DNA of 64,000 nucleotides from NCBI RefSeq assembly GCF_014196305.1, contig NZ_JACIDJ010000002.1, positions 682,001 through 746,000 on the forward strand. Direction: 5' to 3'. Numbering within the stretch: position 1 is the stretch's first letter; every line of letters begins with the position of its first letter. The position numbers were made by a program, and so were the translations under genes. This document shows, piece by piece, positions 33,855-42,691 of this stretch. The notes under the pieces are model-generated. The model ran no database searches. It saw only the letters and a list, made by a program, of their open reading frames with translations, and was not told the origin of the DNA. Source of the stretch: Roseococcus suduntuyensis. GTDB taxonomy: Bacteria > Pseudomonadota > Alphaproteobacteria > Acetobacterales > Acetobacteraceae.

Positions 33855-34588
33855 GCGTCCCTCATGGCCTGGGCGCGGGTGACGGCGATGGCGGCCAGGC
33901 GCTGGGCGGCCGGGTCGAGCCAGGGGAGACGCGCGGGGATGTCCTCCACGCGGTCCAGCAGGGTGGGCGGGCCTTCCACCGCGCCGGCCAGCAGGCGCCC
34001 GGGCGTGGCGATGCCGATGGCCTTGGCGAATTCACCGATCTTGCGGTTGATCTTGCAGTAACCCCAGCGCGCGCCGGGCGGCAGGCGCGGGATTTCGACG
34101 GCGGTGACGATCTCGCCGGCATCGAGCGCCGTGGTGAAGGGGGCGCGCAGGAAGCCATCGGCCGGAATGCGCCGACCGTCGCTGGTCAGGAGGGTGGCGC
34201 CCAGCGCCGCCATCACGCTCGGCCAGTCGGCGGCGGGGTCGGCGTGGGCGAGGCTGCCACCCAGCGTGCCGCGGTTGCGGACGGCGCGGTAGGCGATGCC
34301 CTGGGCGACGTGGCGCATGAGGCCGTTGGTCACGTCGGGGACGCGGCCATCCTCGATCTCGGCATGGGTGGTGGCGGCCCCCAAGGTCAGGTGCGTGGCG
34401 CTTTCGGTGAAGCCGCGCAGTCCGGGCAGGCGCTTGATGTCCACAACGCGCTCGGGCCGCACGAGGCGCAGGTTCAGCATGGGGCCGAGGGATTGCCCGC
34501 CGGCCAGGGGCTTGGCGCCGGCGGCCAGCAGCGTGCGCGCCTCGTCCAGCGTGGCGGCCGTGGCGTGTTCGAAGGCGACTGGCTTCAC
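33851..34588 (-). CDS. Molybdenum hydroxylase FAD-binding subunit (CoxM-like)
   Basis: 245 residues, slightly short compared with typical CoxM (about 280). The FAD motifs are present: KPLAGGQSLGP near residue 26, and LGAATTHAEIE then NRGTLGGSLAHADPAAD (about 107-123), which wraps the isoalloxazine and diphosphate. The C-terminal CoxM domain is reduced. The subunit passes electrons from the [2Fe-2S] clusters to an external acceptor. The gene overlaps both neighbours by 4 nt, between the large subunit and the iron-sulfur subunit. Confidence 0.9.
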   Translation of the reverse strand: MKPVAFEHATAATLDEARTLLAAGAKPLAGGQSLGPMLNLRLVRPERVVDIKRLPGLRGFTESATHLTLGAATTHAEIEDGRVPDVTNGLMRHVAQGIAYRAVRNRGTLGGSLAHADPAADWPSVMAALGATLLTSDGRRIPADGFLRAPFTTALDAGEIVTAVEIPRLPPGARWGYCKINRKIGEFAKAIGIATPGRLLAGAVEGPPTLLDRVEDIPARLPWLDPAAQRLAAIAVTRAQAMRDA

Positions 34589-36888
34589 GACAGAGCCGCC
34601 AGCACACGCTCAGGCGTCGCCGGAATATCCGTCACCTCGCGCCCCAGATGCGCGATGGCGTCGTTGATGGCGTTCACGATGGCGGCCGGCGGGCCGATGG
34701 CGCCGCTCTCGCCGATGCCCTTCTGGCCGAAGCGGCTGATGGGCGAGGGCGTCTCCATGTGCAGGATCTCGATGTCCGGCACGTCCGACGCCCCTGGCAG
34801 CATGTAGTCCGCGAAGGTGGAGGCCAGCGGCTGTCCCGCCGCATCATAGGGCATCTCCTCGAACAGCGCGGTGCCGATGCCCTGCGCCGTGCCGCCCAGC
34901 ACCTGGCCGTCGGCCACCAGCGGGTTCAGCAGCACGCCGCCATCCTCCACGATGACATAGCGCAGCAGGTCCACATGGCCGGTGGCGGGGTCCACCTCCA
35001 CCTCCACGGCGTGCGCCGCGTAGCTGAAGGTGCCGGTATCGCGCGCCGTCTTGTGGCCCGCGGTGCATTCCAGGCCGCGCGCCTGCATGGCCTCGGTCAG
35101 GTTCTGGGGCGCGCGGTGGAAGGTGCGGGCCATTTCGGCCACGCTCACGCTCGCATTGCCCGCGCGCACGGCGCCTGCCTCGAACACCGCGTCCGGCGCC
35201 TGCAACAGGTGTTGGCCGATGGGCAGCAGGCGCTCGCGCAGCTCCGTGCAGGCCTCGGCCACGGCACCACCCGCCATCACGGCGCAGCGGCTGCCCCAGG
35301 TGCCGGTGCTGTAGGGGGTCAACGCCGTGTCGCCATGGATGAGCTGCACCCGCTCCACCGGCACGCCCAGGATTTCATGCGCGACCTGGGCCAGCGTCGT
35401 CTCCATGCCCTGCCCGTGGCTGTGGACGCCCACGCGCAGTTCCAGCCCGCCATCAGGGGTGAGGCGCGCCTGGCACGGCTCCGCGCCCGGCACGAAGGGA
35501 ATGCCCCAGCCGTGATAGACGCTGGTGCCATGCGCCCCCTGCTCGCAGAAGATGGCGAAGCCCTGGCCGAGCAGGCGCCCCTTGTCGCGCGCGGCGCGCT
35601 GGCGTTGCGCGAAGCCGTCGCGGTCCATGGCGTCGGCCGCGCGGCGCAGCGCCTCGGGATAGTCGCCGCTGTCGAAGATTTTCTTCGTGATGTTGGTGTA
35701 GGGCATGTCCGCGGGGCCCGGCAGGTTGCGCAGCCGTACCGCGATGGGGTCCAGCCCCCCTGCCCGCGCCACCGCGTCCAGCGTGGTCTCCAGCGCGTAG
35801 CACACGCCCGTCCGCGCCACGCCGCGATAGGGCAGGATGGGCGGCTTGTTGGTGGCGACACTCCAGGTGCGGCAGCGATAGCGCGGCACCACATAGGGGC
35901 CGGGCAGGATGGAGCCGATCTGCGCCCCCTCCAGGCAGGCGCTGAAGGGGTAGGCGCTGTAGGCGCCCACATCCACATGCGCCTCGCAGTCCAGGGCCAG
36001 GATGGTGCCGTCATGGTCGGCATGGACGGTGATGTCGTAGTGGTGCTCGCGGCAATTGGCCTGGCCAGCGAGCCCCTCGCGCCGATCCTCGATCCAGCGC
36101 AGCGGCGTGCCACCCAGGCGCCGGGCGAGCCAGCCGATGGCGACCTCCTCCTGGAGAAGAATTCCCTTGTAGCCGAAGCCGCCGCCCACATCGGGGCTGA
36201 TGATCCGCACCTGCGATTCCTGCAGGCCGAGGCATTCCGCCAGCCCCGTCTTGGTCACATGCACCATCTGGGAGGAGGTGTGCATTTCCAGCTGCGACAG
36301 CCGCGTGTCCCAGCGGGCGACCACGCCGCGACCTTCCAGCGGGGCCATGTGCTGGCGCGCGGTGCGCAGGCGGCGGCGGACCACGATGGGGGCCTGCACC
36401 GCGGAAAGGTCATCCTCCACCAGCGAATGCAGCACGACATTGTCCGGCCAGCCCTCATGGATGGGCGGGCCGGCGCGATGCGCCAGCATGTCGGTGGCGG
36501 GCGGCAGTTCCTCGATGTCCAGCGCGATGGCGTCGAGGATGTCCTCGGCCTCGGCGCGGGTGGCGGCGACCACCATGGCGATGGGCTCGCCCACCTGGCG
36601 CACGCGGTCCGTGGCAAGCGGCCACTGGTCGGTGCGGCGGAAGCCCGGCAGGGCGGAGGGCGCGCGGATAGGTTGCACGCCATCCAGGTCCGCCATGGTG
36701 AACACCATTGCCCCCTGCGGCGCCCGCAGCCCCCGCACCACCCCATGCGCCACCGGGCTGCGGAGGAAGGCCACCTCGCGCATGCCGGCCATCGCGATGT
36801 CCGCCACATAGCGGCCGCGGCCGCGCAGGAAGCGGTCATCCTCGCGCCTCGGCAGCGCGGCGCCCACACCCTGCGCCGACATGGTCAC
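34585..36888 (-). CDS. Molybdopterin-binding large subunit, xanthine-oxidase family (CoxL-like)
   Basis: 767 residues, catalytic subunit of an aldehyde/xanthine-type hydroxylase inserting oxygen from water into a C-H bond. Features: an N-terminal ald_Xan domain (about 15-130), a cofactor loop VGGGFGYKG (234-242), PYRGVARTG (353-361) at the active-site loop, and GIGESG with the catalytic glutamate at about 727. The active-site loop is not the AYRCSFR of true CO dehydrogenase (form I) nor AYRGAGR (form II), so CO is not the expected substrate. With the amidohydrolase and the ABC importer in the same operon, an N-heterocycle or aromatic aldehyde is plausible. Confidence 0.9.
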   Translation of the reverse strand: MTMSAQGVGAALPRREDDRFLRGRGRYVADIAMAGMREVAFLRSPVAHGVVRGLRAPQGAMVFTMADLDGVQPIRAPSALPGFRRTDQWPLATDRVRQVGEPIAMVVAATRAEAEDILDAIALDIEELPPATDMLAHRAGPPIHEGWPDNVVLHSLVEDDLSAVQAPIVVRRRLRTARQHMAPLEGRGVVARWDTRLSQLEMHTSSQMVHVTKTGLAECLGLQESQVRIISPDVGGGFGYKGILLQEEVAIGWLARRLGGTPLRWIEDRREGLAGQANCREHHYDITVHADHDGTILALDCEAHVDVGAYSAYPFSACLEGAQIGSILPGPYVVPRYRCRTWSVATNKPPILPYRGVARTGVCYALETTLDAVARAGGLDPIAVRLRNLPGPADMPYTNITKKIFDSGDYPEALRRAADAMDRDGFAQRQRAARDKGRLLGQGFAIFCEQGAHGTSVYHGWGIPFVPGAEPCQARLTPDGGLELRVGVHSHGQGMETTLAQVAHEILGVPVERVQLIHGDTALTPYSTGTWGSRCAVMAGGAVAEACTELRERLLPIGQHLLQAPDAVFEAGAVRAGNASVSVAEMARTFHRAPQNLTEAMQARGLECTAGHKTARDTGTFSYAAHAVEVEVDPATGHVDLLRYVIVEDGGVLLNPLVADGQVLGGTAQGIGTALFEEMPYDAAGQPLASTFADYMLPGASDVPDIEILHMETPSPISRFGQKGIGESGAIGPPAAIVNAINDAIAHLGREVTDIPATPERVLAALS

Positions 36889-38156
36889 GCCGCGATGGCG
36901 GCGGGCAGGATGGGCGCGGTAGCGTCGAAGCGCACGCCACCCTTAAGGCAGAAGGCGGGTTGCAGCAGGCGGTCGGCAACGACCTCGGTGCCCTCGTTGT
37001 CGGCCATCTTGAAGCGGCCGCGCAGGTCGTCCAGCACCGAGACATCCGCCATCGCACCGATGCGCAGCGTGCCGATGCCATCGTCCAGCTTCAGCATGGC
37101 GGCGGGACCGGTGGTCACCATGGGCACCACCTGCTCGAAGGGCACGCCCAGCGCGATCATCTCGCTCATCGCCAGCGTCAGCGAGAAGCGGGCCTTGCCG
37201 GTGAAGGGATGGTCTTCCTCCGGGTCCGAGTGGTTGGCGGGCGTGCCGGGCGGGGCCGGGATGCGCGTGTTGTAGCCGTGCATGTCGGCGCCCAGCGTGT
37301 CGGGCATGATGCCGGCGTCGAGGCTGATGCGCGCCATCTTGAAGCTGAAATGGCTGCCATGGCCCACATCCACCTTCAGCCCGGCATCGAGGGCGGCCTG
37401 CACCATGGCATGCACCTTGCCGGTGCGCCGGTCCACGAAGCCGCCGGGGTGGCGGGTGAAGGGGTGCGCCAGGATATCGCCCGGGCGCAGGAGGGGAACC
37501 ACCAGCGGCAGGATCTCATCCGCGTCCACACCGTTGTTGCCCGTCTCGGGCGTGGGCCAGAGCTGGCCGAAATGGCAGTAGACGGGCAGGTCCGCCTCGC
37601 GCCCGATCTGCGCGGCCTTCTTCAGCACCTCAAGCCCGTAGCGCGCCATGTTGCCGATCTCGGCATGGGCCTTCACGCCGCGCACCAGGCCGGGATTGGC
37701 GCGGGCGGCCTTCACGGTGGCGTCCACATCCACATGCTCGGGACCGTACAGGGTTGGGTAGTAATGGCCCTCCAGCCCGCCCACGACATAGGCGCTGATG
37801 AAGCTGAAGACGCGCGAATGCGCGGGCTTGGCGATGAACTCGTTGAAGCCCGGCAGCGTCATGCACGACGCCCCGCCCTGGTCCACCAGCGCCGTCACGC
37901 CGCTGTGCACGCCGGCCATGTCCGCCGGCAGGCCGAAGCGGCCGGAGACATAGGTGTAGATGTGCGCATGCGTGTCCACCATGCCGGGCAGGACGATCTT
38001 GTCCTTCACCGACACCACCTCGCGCGCGGAGCTCGCCAGGATGTCGGGCTGGATGGCGGCGATGCGGCCATCCTTGATCGCCACGTCCATGATACCGTCG
38101 AGTTGGCTCGCCGGGCAGACCACACGTCCGCCCTTCAGCAGGATGTCATATTGCAT
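36885..38156 (-). CDS. Amidohydrolase-superfamily metal-dependent hydrolase
   Basis: 423 residues. TIM-barrel hydrolase of the dihydroorotase/deacetylase-like branch: metal ligands H63 and H65 in DTHAHIY, a Lys in VRGVKAHAEI that may be the carboxylated bridging residue, further histidines in VYCHFGQ and ILAHPF, and an Asp in TLGADMHG. The C-terminal beta-sandwich strands close the barrel. It hydrolyses a C-N bond, often in a cyclic amide. The gene overlaps the large hydroxylase subunit by 4 nt and follows the ABC permease after 15 nt, so it is within the uptake-oxidation operon. Substrate unknown; hydroxylation of a ring followed by ring opening is one reading. Confidence 0.85.
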   Translation of the reverse strand: MQYDILLKGGRVVCPASQLDGIMDVAIKDGRIAAIQPDILASSAREVVSVKDKIVLPGMVDTHAHIYTYVSGRFGLPADMAGVHSGVTALVDQGGASCMTLPGFNEFIAKPAHSRVFSFISAYVVGGLEGHYYPTLYGPEHVDVDATVKAARANPGLVRGVKAHAEIGNMARYGLEVLKKAAQIGREADLPVYCHFGQLWPTPETGNNGVDADEILPLVVPLLRPGDILAHPFTRHPGGFVDRRTGKVHAMVQAALDAGLKVDVGHGSHFSFKMARISLDAGIMPDTLGADMHGYNTRIPAPPGTPANHSDPEEDHPFTGKARFSLTLAMSEMIALGVPFEQVVPMVTTGPAAMLKLDDGIGTLRIGAMADVSVLDDLRGRFKMADNEGTEVVADRLLQPAFCLKGGVRFDATAPILPAAIAA

Positions 38157-38171
38157 GGTCGTTTCCCTCGG

Positions 38172-38996
38172 TCAGTGTCCGTATTTGCGGAGGATGAGGC
38201 GTTCCAGCCCAGCCACCGCGCCATAGAGAACCAGCCCCACCACGCAGAGCATGGCGATGGAGGCCATGATGAGCGACGTCTCGGCCTGGCTGGAGGCGAA
38301 GAGGATCAGGTAGCCTAGCCCCGCCTGCGCCGTGATGAACTCACCCACGATCACGCCGATGATGGCGAAGGTGACGGCGATCTTCAGCCCCGAGAAGATG
38401 TGCGGCAGCGCATAGGGAAAGCGCACCGACAGGAACACCTGCCAGGAGCGCGCCGTCAGCGCCTTGCACAGGCGCAGCATGTCGGGCGGCGTGGCGTTCA
38501 GCCCCGTCAGCGTCGCGATCACCACCGGGAAGAAGGCGATGAACATGGAAAAGGCCAAACGGGACGGTGAGCCGATGCCCAGCCACACGATGAACAGTGG
38601 CGCGAGCGCAATCTTGGGAATCAGCTGGAAGAAGATCACGTTGGGATAGAGCGCCGCATAGGCCCAGCGGGAATAGGACAGCAGCACGGCCAGCGCGATG
38701 CCCAGCACCGTCGCCAGCAGGAAGCCGATGGCGGCCTCGGTGCCTGTGGGCACGGCATGCTGCACCAGGAAGGGCCAGGCGGAGATGATGCGCGCGTAGA
38801 TGGCCGAAGGCGTGGGCAGGATCACCTCCGGCACCGCATAGGCGCGGCAGAGGAACTCCCACAGCAGCAGCACCGCCGCCGCGAACAGGACGGGCAGGCC
38901 GAGTTGCAGCGCGGGGTGGCGCGACAGGTCGCGCCGCTCCAGGTTTGGCGGCGCCACGGCCACCGGCGTCACATCGCCCAATTGCGTGGCACTCAT
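38172..38996 (-). CDS. ABC transporter permease, SsuC/TauC type
   Basis: 274 residues with six membrane helices. The N-terminal ~30 residues are soluble. The EAA loop lies in LTARSWQVFLSVRFPYALPHIFSGLK (about 190-215, split here for clarity: LTARSWQVF then RFPYALPHIF), which couples to the ATPase. This subfamily imports sulfonates, nitrate, thiamine precursors, riboflavin or aromatic acids. Overlaps the ATPase gene upstream by 4 nt; the amidohydrolase follows after 15 nt, linking the transporter with the catabolic enzymes. Confidence 0.9.
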   Translation of the reverse strand: MSATQLGDVTPVAVAPPNLERRDLSRHPALQLGLPVLFAAAVLLLWEFLCRAYAVPEVILPTPSAIYARIISAWPFLVQHAVPTGTEAAIGFLLATVLGIALAVLLSYSRWAYAALYPNVIFFQLIPKIALAPLFIVWLGIGSPSRLAFSMFIAFFPVVIATLTGLNATPPDMLRLCKALTARSWQVFLSVRFPYALPHIFSGLKIAVTFAIIGVIVGEFITAQAGLGYLILFASSQAETSLIMASIAMLCVVGLVLYGAVAGLERLILRKYGH

Positions 38997-39757
38997 GCCG
39001 CCACCTTGATGCTGTGCTCGATCATGCCGCGCAGGCGCGCCACGATGGCGGTGAATTCAGGGCTGTCCTGCACGCTCTCATCGCGCGGGCGGGCGAAGGG
39101 GATCTTCACATCGGCCACCACCACGGCGGGGCGCTTGGTCATGACCAGCACACGGTCGGAGAGCAGCACCGCCTCGCGGATGGAGTGGGTGATGAAGATG
39201 CCGGTCTTGCGGTGCCGCGCCCAGAGATCGAGCAGCACCAGCGCCATCTCGTCGCGCGTGATGGCGTCCAGCGCGCTGAAGGGCTCGTCCATCAGCATGA
39301 TAGAGGGGGTGTGGACCAGCGAACGGCACAATGCCACGCGCTGGCGCATGCCGCCCGACAACTCGCGCGGGCGCTTCTCCATGAAGTCGCCGAGGCCCAC
39401 GGAATGCAGCAGTTCCTCCGCGCGGGCCACGTATTTCTCGCGCGGCAGGCGCATCATCTTGATGGGGAACAGCACGTTGTCCAGCGCCGAAAGCCAGGGC
39501 AGCAGCGTCGCGTCCTGGAACACCAGCCCCGCATCGCGCCGCGGTCCCACCATGGGCTGCCCCGCGATGGTGATGCTGCCGGCGGTGATGTTCTCCAGCC
39601 CCGCCAGCATCATCAGCAGCGTGGATTTCCCGCAGCCCGAGGGGCCGAGGATGGAGACGAACTCCCCCTCGGCGATGTCCACCGAGACGCCGGCCACCGC
39701 CTCGATCGGCCCGGCCGGCGAGGCATAGGTCTTGCGGACTCCACGCAGGCTGATCAT
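38993..39757 (-). CDS. ABC transporter ATP-binding protein, SsuB/TauB type
   Basis: 254 residues from the ATG at 39757, which overlaps the stop of the binding-protein gene (ATGA). Walker A is GPSGCGKST (38-46), the signature motif ELSGGMRQRVAL about 130, Walker B IMLMDEPFSALD, and the H-loop FITHS. Powers the six-helix permease encoded directly downstream. Length and motif order are typical for the nitrate/sulfonate/taurine group. Confidence 0.92.
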   Translation of the reverse strand: MISLRGVRKTYASPAGPIEAVAGVSVDIAEGEFVSILGPSGCGKSTLLMMLAGLENITAGSITIAGQPMVGPRRDAGLVFQDATLLPWLSALDNVLFPIKMMRLPREKYVARAEELLHSVGLGDFMEKRPRELSGGMRQRVALCRSLVHTPSIMLMDEPFSALDAITRDEMALVLLDLWARHRKTGIFITHSIREAVLLSDRVLVMTKRPAVVVADVKIPFARPRDESVQDSPEFTAIVARLRGMIEHSIKVAA

Positions 39758-40827
39758 CAGCCGAGCATCGCGCCGAAGGGGGCGAGGCGCGTGCGCTGCG
39801 CTTCCCATTCCGCCGGCGTCAGCTTGATGCGGCCGGCGAAGCGGTTGGAGATGATGGCGTCGGTGTCCGGGCGGCGGGCATCGGCCGGCGCGCCGAATTC
39901 CATCACCAGGTCGGTCATGGCGTTCCACTTGGCCATGTCGGTGTAGCCCAGGCCGTTGTCGATGGCCTCGGGCGCCAGCATGGTCCACTGCATCAGACCC
40001 TGCGAGAGCGCCGCGTTCTGCCGCCCGCCCGAGGTGATGCCGATCTCGGGCACCTGGCGCACGAACATGTCCAGCGCGCGGTCGGGCTCGCGCAGCTGCA
40101 GCGCGGCGGCTTCCAGCAGCGCGTCGGTGATGGCCTCGGCCTGGGCGGCATTGTTCCGCAGCGTCTCCGGCCGCGTGCAGATCACGTTGGCGTAGAAGTT
40201 CAGCCCGGCCGAGGAATAGGGGATGAACCGGTGCTGGGCGTTCTGCGCCTGCATCACCGGAATGGTGGAGGAGCCGATGGCCGTGATCGCGTCCACCTGG
40301 CGGTCGATCAGCGACCGCTCCAGCACGCGGTTGTCCATCTGCTGGATGGTGACGGTGGAGAGGTCAATGTTCGCGCGCCGCGCGAAGGCCGGCCAGAAGG
40401 GGAATTCCGCGCTGGTCGGCACGGCGCCGAGGCGCTTGCCCTCCAGATCCTTCGCGGTGCGGATGGGGCTGTCGGCGCGGACCGCGATGCCCATGGTCAT
40501 GTCGTAGTTGACCGTCGCCATGCCCGTGATGGGCAGCTGCCGCGCGGCGGCCAGCACCATGGGGCCGGCGCCCACGATCGCGTAGTCGAACTGCCCCTGC
40601 GCCAGCGCCTGGGCGGCGGCGACGGAGCCGAAGCCGCGCGTCACGTCCACGTTCAAGCCGCGGCTGCGGAAGGCGCCCATCTCGCGCGCGATGAAGGCAT
40701 AGGCGGTGGAGCCCTGCGCCAGCCAGGGCAGCGTCAGCCGGATCGCGGCCTGGGCGCGCGCAATCTGCGGCGTGGCGAGGATGGCGGTGCCGGCGACAAG
40801 CGCGGTGCGGCGGGACAGCAAGGGCAT
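39757..40827 (-). CDS. ABC transporter periplasmic binding protein, NMT1/TauA type
   Basis: 356 residues from the ATG at 40827; an upstream in-frame ATG at 40893 would add 22 residues without signal character. The N-terminus (LSRRTALVAGTAILATPQIARAQ) is a signal peptide with twin arginines. The mature domain has the family pattern: LPWLAQGSTAYAFIAREMG, LAQGQFDYAIVGAGP, and ITAIGSSTIPVM. Ligands in this group include sulfonates, pyrimidine precursors and aromatic acids, so it does not fix the substrate. First gene of the seven-gene operon; the 88-nt gap to the divergent MarR gene must hold the promoter. Confidence 0.88.
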   Translation of the reverse strand: MPLLSRRTALVAGTAILATPQIARAQAAIRLTLPWLAQGSTAYAFIAREMGAFRSRGLNVDVTRGFGSVAAAQALAQGQFDYAIVGAGPMVLAAARQLPITGMATVNYDMTMGIAVRADSPIRTAKDLEGKRLGAVPTSAEFPFWPAFARRANIDLSTVTIQQMDNRVLERSLIDRQVDAITAIGSSTIPVMQAQNAQHRFIPYSSAGLNFYANVICTRPETLRNNAAQAEAITDALLEAAALQLREPDRALDMFVRQVPEIGITSGGRQNAALSQGLMQWTMLAPEAIDNGLGYTDMAKWNAMTDLVMEFGAPADARRPDTDAIISNRFAGRIKLTPAEWEAQRTRLAPFGAMLG

Positions 40828-40915
40828 GGGCAGGCTCCAGCGCGATATTGCGTGTACGGAGCATCTGTGCCCTTCACCTCCGGCCCCGCGCAACCGCCAT
40901 CCGGACCTCCATGCG

Positions 40916-41419
40916 ATGAAACCACAGGCTTCCGCCCAGCATCAGGGCAGTTCCATCACCACACCGCCCGGAAGTGAGGCAGAAGCCCCCCTCCCCGCCT
41001 GGCCGCTTGCGGAACGCCCCGGCCTGCTCATCCGCCGGTTGCACCAGCTTCACCTGTCGCTCTTCGCCGCGCAGGTGCGGGGCCTCATCACGCCGGTGCA
41101 GTTCAGCCTGCTCAGCGCGCTCGCCGCGCGGGGGAGCGCCGACCAGACCACGCTGGCCACCGATGTGGCGCTGGACCGCAGCACGGCCGCCGCCACCCTG
41201 GCGCGCATGGAGGCGCATGGCTGGATCGCGCGCGGGCGCGACGACGCCGATGGCCGCGCCATGCGCTGCCGCATGACCGAGGCGGGGCGCACCCTGCTGG
41301 CGCGTGTCGAGCCCTTGGCGCGCGAGGCGCACCGCCAGACCCTCGCCGCCCTCCCGCCCGAAGACGGCGCGCATCTGATGGCGCTGATGCGCGCCGCGTT
41401 GCACGGGGTCTCCGACTGA
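40916..41419 (+). CDS. MarR-family transcriptional regulator
   Basis: 167 residues from the ATG at 40916. After a disordered N-terminal ~30 residues comes a MarR winged helix-turn-helix: ITPVQFSLLSALAARGSADQ (HTH lead-in), TTLATDVALDRSTAAATLARME (recognition helix), then the wing ARGRDDADGRAMRCRMTEAG with the conserved DxR pattern. Dimerisation helices are at both ends. It is divergent from the ABC-hydroxylase operon, the usual arrangement for a ligand-responsive repressor of a catabolic operon. The inducer would be the imported compound or a product; this is inference. Confidence 0.88.
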   Translation: MKPQASAQHQGSSITTPPGSEAEAPLPAWPLAERPGLLIRRLHQLHLSLFAAQVRGLITPVQFSLLSALAARGSADQTTLATDVALDRSTAAATLARMEAHGWIARGRDDADGRAMRCRMTEAGRTLLARVEPLAREAHRQTLAALPPEDGAHLMALMRAALHGVSD

Positions 41420-41467
41420 CGGGCAACGCCCGCGCCTGCCGGATGTTCTGCCCCGGAAGGAACGCCC

Positions 41468-41914
41468 ATGGATTCCGTCACGAGCTTCCTCGCCTCCTCC
41501 TGGCCGCACATGCGTGACCTGGTGGTGGCCTATGTGCTGGCCCTCATCATCGGCTGGAACCGCGCGCGCGCGACGCGTAGCGCCGGCTTGCGCACCTTCC
41601 CCCTGGTGGCGGTGGCGAGCTGCGGCTTCATGCTTTCGGTCGAGGGCATCAGCGAGCAGGACACCGAGGCGACCGCGCGCGTGCTGACGGGTGTCGCCAC
41701 CGGCATCGGCTTCATCGGCGCGGGCGCCATCATGAAGAGCGGCGAGCAGGTGCATGGCACGGCGACGGCCGCCGCCATCTGGGCCACGGGCGCCATCGGG
41801 GCGGCGGTGGCGCTGGGCGCCTATCACATCGCGGTGGCCATCGCGGCCTTCACCGCGGGCACGCTGTATCTGCTGACGCCGCTGAAGCCCCACGCGCCGG
41901 AAGATAGGGCGTGA
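41468..41914 (+). CDS. MgtC/SapB-family membrane protein
   Basis: 148 residues with four membrane helices. The family signature is present: ALIIGWNRARATRSAGLRTFPLVAVAS (seen as IGWNRAR then AGLRTFPLV), GVATGIGFIGAGAIMK, and HGTATAAAIWATGAIGAAVALG. Short form without the C-terminal ACT-like domain of virulence MgtC. Such proteins affect magnesium homeostasis, membrane potential or ATP synthase. GGAAGG precedes the start. The next gene starts with GTG overlapping its stop (GTGA). Confidence 0.88.
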   Translation: MDSVTSFLASSWPHMRDLVVAYVLALIIGWNRARATRSAGLRTFPLVAVASCGFMLSVEGISEQDTEATARVLTGVATGIGFIGAGAIMKSGEQVHGTATAAAIWATGAIGAAVALGAYHIAVAIAAFTAGTLYLLTPLKPHAPEDRA

Positions 41915-42600
41915 GCACGCCGGACGCGCCCGCCTGGCTCGCCCCCCTGCTCGTGCTGGCGCTGGCGGCGGTGCATGCGCGCGGGCGCTGGCCACTGCGC
42001 AACCCCTGGCGCTCGGCCGCGGCGGGGGCCTCGGTCGCCTACATCTTCCTGCATCTGCTGCCCCAGCTGGCAGGGGCGCATGCGGCGCAAGGCCTGGACT
42101 CGGAGGTGGTGTTCTTCGCGCTGGCTCTGGCGGGCCTCGTGACCTTCTACGGGCTGGAACACGCGCTGCGCCGCCATGACGAGGGGCGGGCCGACACGGG
42201 CGTGTTCCGCCTGCATGTGGCGGCCTTCGCCACCTACAGCCTCACCATCGGCTACCTGATGATGCAGCGCGAGGCGGAGGGCACCCTGCCCCTGCTGCTC
42301 TATGCCGGGGCCATGGCGCTGCATTTCCTGGCGAGCGACAGCAGCCTGCGCATCGGTCATCGCGCGGCGCAGGCGACCCGCGCCCGCCATGTGCTGGCCG
42401 GCGCTGTGCTGCTGGGCGGCGCGCTGGGCGCCGCCTTCACGGCGCCGCCGATGCTGGTGGATGCGCTCTTCGCCCTGGTGGCGGGCGACATCGTGCTGAA
42501 CGTGCTGAAGGAGGAGCTGCCCGATGAGGCCGGCAGCCATTTCGGCGGCTTCGCCCTGGGGGCGGGCCTCTATGGTGCGCTGCTGCTGGCCCTGGAGTAG
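41911..42600 (+). CDS. Multi-pass membrane protein, possibly ZIP-like
   Basis: 229 residues from a GTG that overlaps the mgtC stop. Seven hydrophobic segments. The motif AYIFLHLLPQL in the second helix and LVAGDIVLNVLKEELPDE near the C-terminus recall helix II and helix V of ZIP metal transporters (HxxP and the metal-site His/Glu region), but the family is not certain. The coupling with MgtC supports a role in divalent cation or membrane homeostasis. Confidence 0.7.
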   Translation: MSTPDAPAWLAPLLVLALAAVHARGRWPLRNPWRSAAAGASVAYIFLHLLPQLAGAHAAQGLDSEVVFFALALAGLVTFYGLEHALRRHDEGRADTGVFRLHVAAFATYSLTIGYLMMQREAEGTLPLLLYAGAMALHFLASDSSLRIGHRAAQATRARHVLAGAVLLGGALGAAFTAPPMLVDALFALVAGDIVLNVLKEELPDEAGSHFGGFALGAGLYGALLLALE

Positions 42601-42633
42601 CCGGCGGATTTCACGGAGATGTCACGCCACGCA

Positions 42634-42657
42634 CATTCCCTTGGGCACCTGGGAATG
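42634..42657. promoter_or_regulatory. Inverted repeat upstream of the ABC binding-protein gene
   Basis: CATTCCC and GGGAATG, 7-bp arms around a 10-nt spacer, 35 nt before the start at 42692. It could be an operator or a transcript hairpin. The 91-nt gap holds nothing else recognisable. Confidence 0.35.
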
Positions 42658-42691
42658 CAACCTCCCATCGCCATCCGCGAAGGGACCGCCC

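Noticed and set aside
34585-36888. Aerobic CO dehydrogenase large subunit
   Set aside because: The active-site loop reads PYRGVART, not AYRCSFR or AYRGAGR, and an importer and amidohydrolase share the operon.
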